The position numbers were made by a program, and so were the translations under genes. This document shows, piece by piece, positions 14,652 through 22,129 of a stretch of DNA of 22,129 nt (the first letter of the stretch is position 1; each line of letters starts with the position of its first letter). Under the pieces are notes generated by a model, which was not told the DNA's origin, did no database searches, and saw only the letters and a program-made list of their open reading frames with translations. Source of the stretch: an uncultured Bacteroidales bacterium (GTDB taxonomy: Bacteria > Bacteroidota > Bacteroidia > Bacteroidales > P3); the NCBI GenBank assembly GCA_937884485.1, contig CALGCG010000035.1:1-22129 (forward strand), in the 5' to 3' direction.

Positions 14652-15603
14652 AGCCTTGGTAATCCGCACTACCGGCAGCTGGTACCGGCTGCTGCTCGCC
14701 GACGGCACGACTCTCGACGGCCGCCTGCGCGGCAGCTACCGCCTGCGTGGCAACAAGCAGACCAACCCCGTGGCCGTGGGCGATCGCGTTGACTGTACGC
14801 TCGAGGCCGACGGCACGGCCCTCATCCACGACGTCCACGACCGCCGCAACTACATCGTCCGCCGCGCCACCAAGCTCAGCAAGCAGACCCACGTTATCGC
14901 CGCCAACATCGACCTCCTCTGCATCGTGGCCACCCTCGGCCTGCCGCACACCTCCACGGGCTTCATCGACCGCCTGTTGGTCACCGCCGAGGCCTACCAC
15001 ATACCCGCTGCCCTGGTGTTCAACAAGGTGGACCTCTACGGCGAGCCCGGTAGCGAGCTGTGGCAAATCCACAACGACCTGAAGGCCGTCTATACCGCCG
15101 TGGGCTACCCTGTCCTCGAGGTCTCCGCCCTGCAGGGCACGGGCCTCGACGCCCTGAAACAGATGATCGCAGGCAAGACGGTCCTCTTTTCCGGCCACAG
15201 CGGTGTGGGCAAGAGCGCCCTGCTCAATGCCCTCTCGCCGGGCCTCGGCCTCAAGGTGGGCCAAATCTCCGACTGGAGTCTCAAGGGCAAACACACCACC
15301 ACCTTCGCCGAGATATTCCCGGTTCCACTCTCCACTCTCCAACCCCTACTCCCCACTTACCTCATTGACACCCCTGGCATCAAAGAGTTCGGCATGGTGG
15401 ACTTTACGGCGCAGGAGCTCTCGCATTTCTTTCCCGAGATGCGTGTCGTGCTCCACGACTGTCACTTTGCCAACTGCACCCACCGTCACGAACCCGGCTG
15501 CGCCGTCAAACAGGCCGTCGACGACGGCCGCATCAGCCCCGAACGCTACCAGAACTACCTCTCCATCATCGAGGGTCTTCATGCAAACGTTAATGACCGT
15601 TAA
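14644..15603 (+). CDS. rsgA: Ribosome small subunit-dependent GTPase RsgA
   Basis: A 319-residue circularly permuted GTPase that acts in late assembly of the 30S ribosomal subunit in the cytoplasm. Order of parts: OB-fold (about 1-75), G4 motif NKVD (Asn127), G5-like SALQG, P-loop GHSGVGKS (184-191), switch KHTTTFAEIF, G3 DTPG, and a zinc domain CHFANCTHRHEPGC with ligands Cys273, Cys278, His280 and Cys286 in the usual C-x4-C-x-H-x5-C spacing. All key residues are present. Between the TTT switch and DTPG there is an insert of about eight residues (PVPLSTLQPLLPT) coded by a repetitive pyrimidine-rich run near 15320-15357, where relatives usually have a short turn. It overlaps the barrel gene upstream and converges on enolase. 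Confidence 0.96.
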   Translation: MIEALVIRTTGSWYRLLLADGTTLDGRLRGSYRLRGNKQTNPVAVGDRVDCTLEADGTALIHDVHDRRNYIVRRATKLSKQTHVIAANIDLLCIVATLGLPHTSTGFIDRLLVTAEAYHIPAALVFNKVDLYGEPGSELWQIHNDLKAVYTAVGYPVLEVSALQGTGLDALKQMIAGKTVLFSGHSGVGKSALLNALSPGLGLKVGQISDWSLKGKHTTTFAEIFPVPLSTLQPLLPTYLIDTPGIKEFGMVDFTAQELSHFFPEMRVVLHDCHFANCTHRHEPGCAVKQAVDDGRISPERYQNYLSIIEGLHANVNDR

Positions 15604-15688
15604 TTGTCCGTTAATCAATTCGGATAATTCGCCCAATTCGCCGACCAACTCCCAACGTCACCGTTCGCGGGGCAGGGGGAAAATGAAA

Positions 15689-15723
15689 AACGCCGCCGTT
15701 CGCGAGATGCGGACGGCGGCGTT
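15689..15723. terminator. Strong hairpin terminator between rsgA and enolase
   Basis: AACGCCGCCGT (15689-15699) and ACGGCGGCGTT (15713-15723) form an 11-bp GC-rich stem with a 13-base loop. On the minus strand the stem is followed by TTTCATTTT, which suits termination of enolase, whose stop is 22 bases upstream. On the plus strand it is followed by GATGTTTTGTT, so it can also serve rsgA. The 15604-15688 stretch carries three copies of AATTCG and no gene. Confidence 0.85.
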
Positions 15724-15744
15724 GATGTTTTGTTAGCGTAGGGT

Positions 15745-17037
<1,293 letters not shown>

Positions 17038-17086
17038 AATGTTTTATATTTTTAGTTAAACAATTATTTTATTTCAAAACAGGATG

Positions 17087-17094
17087 CAAAGATA
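17087..17094 (-). promoter_or_regulatory. Bacteroidota -7 box of enolase
   Basis: TATCTTTG on the minus strand, 49 bases before the enolase ATG. The expected TTTG -33 box is poorly matched (CTGC at the right spacing), so only the -7 half is supported. A second promoter facing the other way lies 40 bases off. Confidence 0.6.
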
Positions 17095-17135
17095 CGAAAA
17101 AAAATCGGCTTTGCAGGCTTTTTTTGCATTATTAT

Positions 17136-17166
17136 TTGGCCACCTCGCAAAACCTTCGTATCTTTG
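17136..17166 (+). promoter_or_regulatory. Bacteroidota promoter of the CNNM gene
   Basis: TTG (17136-17138, within TTTGG), a 20-base spacer and TATCTTTG (17159-17166) match the consensus. Transcription would begin near 17173, giving a leader of under 20 bases before the ATG at 17190 and excluding the upstream in-frame TTG at 17124. Confidence 0.8.
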
Positions 17167-17189
17167 CACCGGATTTTAGTAAAGATGAA

Positions 17190-18248
17190 ATGACACTTCT
17201 CATAGTCTATCTGCTTGGTGCGCTGTCGATATCGTTCCTTTGTTCGATATTGGAAGCTGTGCTGATGTCCACTCCGTTGTCGTATATCACCATGCGCGAG
17301 GACGAGGGTTATCGGCCTGCCACCCTGTTCAAGAAATACAAGCAGGACAACGCCCAGGCCATTGCCGCCATTCTGAGTTTGAACACCATCGCCCACACCA
17401 TCGGTGCGGCGGGTGTGGGACAGCAGGCAGCCATAGCACTGGACAGCGTGCCCTTCGGCGTGGTGTCGGCGGTGACGACGGTGCTCATACTCATCTTCTC
17501 CGAGATTGTACCCAAGACCATCGGCACCAACAACTGGCGCCGCATGATGGGCTTCACGGCCAACACCATCCGCGTGCTCATCTTTGGGCTCTATCCCGTG
17601 GTGGTGCTGGTGCAGTGGCTCACCAATCTCATCTCGCGCAAGGACGAGGAGGAGACGGCCGTCAGCCGCGAGGAGGTGGCCGCCATGGCCGATATGGGCG
17701 AGGACGAGGGTGTCATCGACGAGGACGAGAACAAAATCATCCAGAATATTATCAAGCTCGGCGATGTAAAGGCCTACGATGTGATGACCCCCCGCGTGGT
17801 GGCCGCCACGGCCCCCGAGAGCATGACGCTCAAGGATTTTTACAAAGGCGATGTGTATAGCCACTTCTCGCGTATACCCGTCTATGCCGAAGAGGAGGAT
17901 TTCATCACCGGCTATGTGCTGCGCAGCGAGGCGCTGGAGGAACTGGCCGAGGACCACTTCAAGATGACCCTCGGCGAAATCAAGCGCGAGATACCCCTCT
18001 TCAACGAGGAGATGAGCGTGGCCGACATCTGGGACAGTCTGCTGAAGCACAAGGAGCAGATTGCGGGCATCATCGACGAGTTCGGCTCCTTCCAGGGCAT
18101 CATCACCCTCGAGGACATCATCGAGACCATTTTCGGCCTCGAAATCATCGACGAGAGCGACGAGGTGGCTGACATGCAGCAGTACGCCCGCGAGCGCTGG
18201 CAGAAACGCCAGAGCCGTTTCAAAGAAATCAAATTGCCTACAGAGTAG
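17190..18248 (+). CDS. CNNM (DUF21) membrane protein with CBS pair, CorC/HlyC-like
   Basis: A 352-residue inner-membrane protein of the CNNM/CorC group, linked to magnesium or other cation export. The N-terminal DUF21 part (about 1-150) has three to four spans: MTLLIVYLLGALSISFLCSI, AIAAILSLNTIAHTIGAAG, VVSAVTTVLILIFSEIVPKT and a short one at IRVLIFGLYPVVVLVQWL. IFSEIVPKTIG is a family hallmark. A cytoplasmic CBS pair follows (about 195-330): DVMTPR starts the first, and IAGIIDEFGSFQGIITLEDI ends the second. The protein stops about 30 residues after the CBS pair, so the CorC/HlyC transporter-associated domain of longer relatives is missing. Start 17190 is fixed by the promoter and by the MTLLIVY membrane segment. 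The 3' end overlaps miaA on the other strand by 11 bases. Confidence 0.9.
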   Translation: MTLLIVYLLGALSISFLCSILEAVLMSTPLSYITMREDEGYRPATLFKKYKQDNAQAIAAILSLNTIAHTIGAAGVGQQAAIALDSVPFGVVSAVTTVLILIFSEIVPKTIGTNNWRRMMGFTANTIRVLIFGLYPVVVLVQWLTNLISRKDEEETAVSREEVAAMADMGEDEGVIDEDENKIIQNIIKLGDVKAYDVMTPRVVAATAPESMTLKDFYKGDVYSHFSRIPVYAEEEDFITGYVLRSEALEELAEDHFKMTLGEIKREIPLFNEEMSVADIWDSLLKHKEQIAGIIDEFGSFQGIITLEDIIETIFGLEIIDESDEVADMQQYARERWQKRQSRFKEIKLPTE

Positions 18249-19146
18249 TTGTTATCAACGAGGCCTTCTCTTCGAGGGGCAGTGTGCCGTCGATCCATCG
18301 GATGGGCACTCCGTTGCGTTCCATGCGGCGGAACCAGGTCATCTGGCGCTTGGCGAAGCGGCGGATGTCGGTGAAGAGGTCGCGGAAGAGTTCCTCCCGG
18401 GTGCACTGGCCGAGGAGGAAACGGGTGACGTGGCGGTATTCCAGTCCGTAGCGCATCAGGCGCTCCGGGGCTATGCCCTGGTCCAGGAGATGCTGTACTT
18501 CGGAGGTCATGCCTTCGTCCATGCGGCGGCGGAGGCGAGCCTCGATGCGGGCTATTATTTCTTCGCGTGGCAGGAGGAGTCCGTAGATGCGGTGCTCCAG
18601 GTCCGGCGCCTGGGTGCAGGCGTCGGGGTGGGCGAGGGCGAACTCCTGTATCTCGAGAGCGCGGACCAAGCGGTCGCGCGTTTCAGTGTCGGTGTGGTTG
18701 TGCAGGGGGCCGAGGGCTGCGAGGCGTGCGGTGAGCTCCTCGTCGCTGTAGGTCTCCAGGGAGCGGCGGTAGTCGGGGTCGACGGGGGCGTCGGCCAGGC
18801 GGTAGCGGCGCACGACGGCGTCGATGTAGAGGCCTGTGCCGCCGCAGAGGATGGGTTGCCGCCGGCGGCTCTGGATGTCGGCCAGGGCGGCGTTGAAGTC
18901 GCGCAGGAAACGGTAGGCGCTGTACTCCTCGCCGGGGTCGCAGATGTCGATGAGGTGGTGGGGGATGTGGGTGCCGTGGAGGTCGTAGTCGGCGAGGTCC
19001 TTGCCGGTGCCGATGTCCATGCCGCAGAACACCTGGCGCGAGTCGGCGCTGATGATTTCGCCACCCAGACGATAGGCCACCTCGGCCGCCAGGGCGGTTT
19101 TGCCGGTGGCCGTGGGTCCGAGGATAGTGATGAGGGTATTACTCAT
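18238..19146 (-). CDS. miaA: tRNA dimethylallyltransferase MiaA
   Basis: A 302-residue enzyme of normal length that transfers a dimethylallyl group to N6 of A37 in tRNAs reading UNN codons, in the cytoplasm. Residues 10-17 are the P-loop GPTATGKT. ISADSRQVFCGMDIGTGK is the family's substrate-binding block, and GGTGLYIDAVV and RDRLVRALEI are also conserved. The C-terminal RFAKRQMTWFRR is typical. Its start overlaps the end of the PorE-like gene upstream by eight bases, so it is probably the second gene of that transcript. It converges with the CNNM gene, overlapping by 11 bases, with no terminator between them. Confidence 0.97.
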   Translation of the reverse strand: MSNTLITILGPTATGKTALAAEVAYRLGGEIISADSRQVFCGMDIGTGKDLADYDLHGTHIPHHLIDICDPGEEYSAYRFLRDFNAALADIQSRRRQPILCGGTGLYIDAVVRRYRLADAPVDPDYRRSLETYSDEELTARLAALGPLHNHTDTETRDRLVRALEIQEFALAHPDACTQAPDLEHRIYGLLLPREEIIARIEARLRRRMDEGMTSEVQHLLDQGIAPERLMRYGLEYRHVTRFLLGQCTREELFRDLFTDIRRFAKRQMTWFRRMERNGVPIRWIDGTLPLEEKASLITTTL

Positions 19147-21901
19147 CCAGGAAGATCAGCTTGGAGCGTTGCTTGTCGAACTCGTAGTTGCCAAACTGCT
19201 GCAGGCCGGTGCGGTTGATGATGAACTTGTAGTCGATGCCCTTGACGACGACCACTTCGACATTCTCGCGGCGCTGTTCACCGATCTGCATGTGCTTGAA
19301 GACGATGGTGGTGCGGTCGATGATGTTGCCTTCGGGGTCGAAGGACTTGTCGCGCAGGGGGAAGTCCTCCTTGGTGAGACGCTGCTGGTAGAGCAGGCTC
19401 ATGGCCTCCTCCCAGGAGATGGCGATGGGCTCGGCGTAGCGTTCGTCGATAAGCATGGGAATCTGGAATCCGTTGGCGATGCAGGTGATTTCGCCGCTGG
19501 TTGAGTTGATCATGGTGACGTAGAGGGTGCTCTCGTCGTGGACGATGGTGGGCTGCACCTCGGGCTCGTCGTCGGTGCTTTTGCGGTCGACAAGATCCAC
19601 CACTTTGCCGCCGTCCTTCTTGCCCTTGTCGGGTTTCTCGGTGGCGGTGAGGTTATCGACGAGGGAGCGGGAGACGTAGTCCTCGCGGAGCACGAGGAAC
19701 TCGATACGGCGGTTGAGCGAGTGGGCTGCCTGCTGGCGGTCGCCGCTGAGGGTGGCGATATAGTCGCACTCCATCACCGTGCCGGCGGAGAACTCATATT
19801 TCTTGCCGTTGTAGGTGACGGTCATGTCCTCGTCGAGGGTGCGGGGCACGCGCTCGGCATAGCCTTTGGCCACGAGGCGCTCGCGTTCGATGCCGCGGCT
19901 GACGAGGTAGTCCACCACGCTCTGGGCGCGACGCTGCGAGAGGGTGTCGTTGGTGAGGCCCACATAGGGCTGGCAGTCGGTGTGGGCGCGCACCTCAACC
20001 ACAAGGTTGGGGTTATTTTCCATGATGAGGTAGAGGTCCATCAGCGAGTCCATGAACTGCGATTGGATGTCGGTCTTGGCCAGCTCGAAGTTGATCTGCG
20101 GCAGCACGATGGGACGGCGCGGCACGGGCTCCATGCGGTAGTCCTGCACGATGGTCTTGTTGGTGTTGTATCCACGTGTGCTGGTAGACCCTTCGAGTGA
20201 GTAGTATCTCTGTTTGGAGAGGTACATCTTGTACACCACGTCACGGCGGACGATGGTGCTGTCGAACTTGTAGAATCCTTTCTTGTCGGTGCGGGTCTCG
20301 GCGGTGGTGCCGTCGGAGCCGACGAGTTTGATGCGCACATCCTTCATGAGCTGCATCGACTTCTCGTCGCGCACGGTGCCCTGGATGGCATAGTTGAGGC
20401 CGGGGAGCTCGAAGTAGAAGAGGTCGTCGTTAATGGGGGGCGCCTGGGTGCTGCGGTTGTCGTTCTGGGCAGCGCGGTTGTGGGGGTCTTCGTAGGGGCG
20501 GTTGGAGGAGAAGTAGCCGCGCTCGAGGATATTGTTTTTCGAGTGGTCGGGGTAGAAGACGATGGACATCTCGTCGTAGGACGAGTTGATGGGGATGCCG
20601 AGGTTTTCGGGCACCGACCATTTGCCGTTGGGGTTGAGACGGGTGTAGAAGAGGTCCTGGCCGCCGACGCCGGCGAGGCCGTTGGAGGAGAAGTAGAGCA
20701 GCGAGTCGTTGCGCAGCACGGGCATCAGCTCCTTGCCGGGGGTGTTGACGATGGAGGTGAGGTTGACGGGACGGCCGAAGTCGTCGGCTGTGCTCTTGCG
20801 CGTGGCGCGCCAGAGGTCGTACTCACCGAAACCGCCGGGCATGTTGGACGAGAAGTAGAGCGTCAGGCCGTCGGACGTGATGGCGGGATAGAGGAAGGTG
20901 TAGGCGGTGTCGCCGAGGTGCACGTATGTGGGGGTGCTCCATTCGCCGGGCTTGACCTCCTCGGCGGGGGCGGTCTCCACTTCGGGCTCCTCATCCTTGG
21001 CGCCTTTCTTCTTTTTCTTTTGGGTATTTTTCTTGGCTATGCTTTTTTTCTTCTTCTTGCCCTTGGAGTCGAGCTCCTGCTGGGCGCGGTTGGAGGTGTA
21101 GATGCGGCAGCGCACGGTCTCGTTCTCGCGGATGTCGCAGCGCGAGAAGAAGACGGTGTTGCCGTCGGGCGTGAAGGAGGGCTCGCCCTCGTTGACGTCG
21201 GAGTTGATCTTGCCGCTCTTGTCCCAGGGTTCGGGAGTCGACACCCACTGGCCGTTGCGGTCCTGGTAGACCATGTAGATGTCGGAGAAGGCCTGGTCGG
21301 TCCAGGGGTCTTTGCCTATGCCCTCGCCTTCGGGGAAGCGGGCCGAGGTGAAGACGATTTTTGTCGTGTCGTCGCCTACGAAACGGGGCGCGAAGTCGTT
21401 ATAGTCGGTGCACCAGTCGGAGAGCTTGTTGACGGTATGGCGTGTGCGGTTGTTGGCCAGCTGGTTGACGTAGATGAGGCTCTGTTTGCGCTTGGCGGCA
21501 TAGCTGTCCTTGGGCTCCTGCTCGAGGTATTTTTGGTAGTATTGCTCGGCTTCGTCGAATTTCTCTTGGAAGCGGCACATCTCGGCCAGGTTGAAATAGA
21601 GCTTGCGCTCATTCTTGTAGTACTCTTCGTCGGCCAGGCGCTTGTAGATGCGTTCGGCGCGGGGGTAGTTGTAGGTCAGACGGTAGCATTCGGCAATCTG
21701 AAAGTAGACACGGTTCTTTTCGGCCTTGTTGTCTTTGATTTTTTCATAGGCGTCCTCATATTCACGCACGGCCTCGATGAAGCGGTTCTGGTCGAAGAGG
21801 TCGTCGGCTTTGGCGGCGATACTTTTCGACTGGGCGTAGGCGCCGGAGGCCACAAGCATGGCTGCAAAGAGCAGGAAGAGTCCTTTTTTGAGTGTTTTCA
21901 T
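19139..21901 (-). CDS. PorE-like protein: TPR, PD40 propeller, CRD, OmpA domain and degenerate retropepsin-like C-terminus
   Basis: A 920-residue envelope protein. ATG 21901 gives signal MKTLKKGLFLLFAAMLVASG followed by AYAQ. Parts in order: TPR-like helices (about 25-150); PD40/WD40-like propeller repeats (about 165-475, with SFTPDGNTVFFSR, AITSDGLTLYFSSN and LRNDSLLYFSSNG); a Lys-rich insert (about 280-318); a carboxypeptidase-regulatory-like domain (about 505-595, AIQGTVRDEKS to GFYKF); and an OmpA peptidoglycan-binding domain (about 598-720, INFELAKTDIQ, HTDCQPYVG, SQRRAQSVVDYLVSRGI). The order matches PorE of Porphyromonas gingivalis, a T9SS part that ties the machine to peptidoglycan. 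The last ~135 residues (about 787-920) resemble Bacteroidota retropepsins, but the active-site Asp-Thr-Gly is replaced by DER (819-821). The signal has no lipobox, whereas PorE is a lipoprotein. The match to PorE is by architecture; orthology is unproved. Confidence 0.85.
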   Translation of the reverse strand: MKTLKKGLFLLFAAMLVASGAYAQSKSIAAKADDLFDQNRFIEAVREYEDAYEKIKDNKAEKNRVYFQIAECYRLTYNYPRAERIYKRLADEEYYKNERKLYFNLAEMCRFQEKFDEAEQYYQKYLEQEPKDSYAAKRKQSLIYVNQLANNRTRHTVNKLSDWCTDYNDFAPRFVGDDTTKIVFTSARFPEGEGIGKDPWTDQAFSDIYMVYQDRNGQWVSTPEPWDKSGKINSDVNEGEPSFTPDGNTVFFSRCDIRENETVRCRIYTSNRAQQELDSKGKKKKKSIAKKNTQKKKKKGAKDEEPEVETAPAEEVKPGEWSTPTYVHLGDTAYTFLYPAITSDGLTLYFSSNMPGGFGEYDLWRATRKSTADDFGRPVNLTSIVNTPGKELMPVLRNDSLLYFSSNGLAGVGGQDLFYTRLNPNGKWSVPENLGIPINSSYDEMSIVFYPDHSKNNILERGYFSSNRPYEDPHNRAAQNDNRSTQAPPINDDLFYFELPGLNYAIQGTVRDEKSMQLMKDVRIKLVGSDGTTAETRTDKKGFYKFDSTIVRRDVVYKMYLSKQRYYSLEGSTSTRGYNTNKTIVQDYRMEPVPRRPIVLPQINFELAKTDIQSQFMDSLMDLYLIMENNPNLVVEVRAHTDCQPYVGLTNDTLSQRRAQSVVDYLVSRGIERERLVAKGYAERVPRTLDEDMTVTYNGKKYEFSAGTVMECDYIATLSGDRQQAAHSLNRRIEFLVLREDYVSRSLVDNLTATEKPDKGKKDGGKVVDLVDRKSTDDEPEVQPTIVHDESTLYVTMINSTSGEITCIANGFQIPMLIDERYAEPIAISWEEAMSLLYQQRLTKEDFPLRDKSFDPEGNIIDRTTIVFKHMQIGEQRRENVEVVVVKGIDYKFIINRTGLQQFGNYEFDKQRSKLIFLDE

Positions 21902-21994
21902 ATATATACCCAAGTTTTCTTTTTGTTCGTACTAGTATCTATGTCAACTCATTAAATGACCTTTACGGTCAATTCAATGTGCCGATTCAAAATG

Positions 21995-22025
21995 CTAAAG
22001 TACGAATTTTTCGCGATATGGCAAA
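21995..22025 (-). promoter_or_regulatory. Bacteroidota promoter of the PorE-like gene and miaA
   Basis: On the minus strand TTTG (22025-22022), a 19-base spacer and TACTTTAG (22002-21995) match the -33/-7 consensus with one change in the -7 box. The leader to the ATG at 21901 would be about 85 bases and includes the small palindrome TGACC-GTAAA-GGTCA (21971-21957). Confidence 0.65.
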
Positions 22026-22076
22026 ATATTTTTTTTATTTCCTCCCTCTCGCGATAGATTCAGCCTCGCCGTTACC

Positions 22077-22129
22077 TCACTGCACCACCACTTTCCTGAC
22101 GGCGGTGGCCGTGGGGGTGGTGAGGCGGA
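22077..22129 (-). CDS. C-terminal end of a T9SS-sorted protein (partial)
   Basis: The window ends inside a minus-strand gene. The last complete codons read RLTTPTATAVRKVVVQ and then TGA (22079-22077). This is the usual final strand of a type A T9SS sorting domain, in which a YLLRL-like strand leads into a Val-rich end. It resembles the end of the C10 protease (LSVATPTGTRTAKFIRR). The rest of the protein lies beyond the right edge, so its activity cannot be told. It is upstream of the PorE-like gene on the same strand, with a promoter for the latter between them. Confidence 0.6.
   Translation of the reverse strand, partial: RLTTPTATAVRKVVVQ

Noticed and set aside
20480..21955. A 491-codon plus-strand frame with hydrophobic stretches opposite the PorE-like gene
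   Set aside because: The hydrophobic FFLLFL runs are the reverse complement of Lys codons in the charged insert; the sense protein has clear TPR, PD40 and OmpA motifs.
22011..22058. Direct repeat TCGCGATA about 40 bases apart upstream of the PorE-like gene
   Set aside because: Only eight bases, two copies; too short to call an operator or attachment site without comparison.

Overview
The window looks like chromosomal DNA of a GC-rich member of the Bacteroidota, probably order Bacteroidales. Several intergenic gaps carry the Bacteroidota promoter pattern (TTTG, about 19-21 bases, then TAnnTTTG, here mostly TATCTTTG). Two gene products end in a type IX secretion (T9SS) sorting domain. One protein has the TPR / beta-propeller / CRD / OmpA layout of the T9SS protein PorE. 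Species and genus cannot be fixed from the sequence alone.

Left part (1-7483), accessory in character: two related four-gene cassettes face each other. Cassette 1 (plus, 143-1873) and cassette 2 (minus, 7483-5764) each encode, in the same order, a short sigma-70-like factor, a small single-membrane-span protein in the anti-sigma position, a membrane-anchored protein of about 150 residues that weakly recalls DUF4252, and a small lipoprotein ending in a shared YDK-T-YTC signature. Between them lie a plus-strand operon (tail-fibre-like surface protein, lipoprotein, C10/streptopain-type cysteine protease with a T9SS sorting domain) and a tiny minus-strand lipoprotein with an apparent ATA start. 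Base composition is patchy: lipoprotein 1 (1490-1873), the 2866 lipoprotein and the protease catalytic part are AT-rich, while the flanking genes and the protease C-terminus are GC-rich. The duplicated cassette is the best candidate here for an undescribed signalling system, probably for envelope sensing.

Middle part (7677-15603): a minus-strand pair of secreted proteins, an M48-type zinc peptidase with a barrel-like C-terminus followed 18 bases later by a large GH2 beta-galactosidase. Divergent from it, with interleaved promoters, is a plus-strand pair: an outer-membrane-barrel-like protein overlapping the ribosome-assembly GTPase gene rsgA. A GC-rich hairpin separates rsgA from enolase.

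Right part (15745-22129), mostly core: enolase (minus), a CNNM/CBS membrane protein (plus) converging with miaA (minus), and miaA overlapping a 920-residue PorE-like protein upstream. That protein ends in what looks like a catalytically dead retropepsin-like domain. At the right edge is the last part of another T9SS-sorted protein on the minus strand. No rRNA, tRNA, insertion sequence or CRISPR array was seen.
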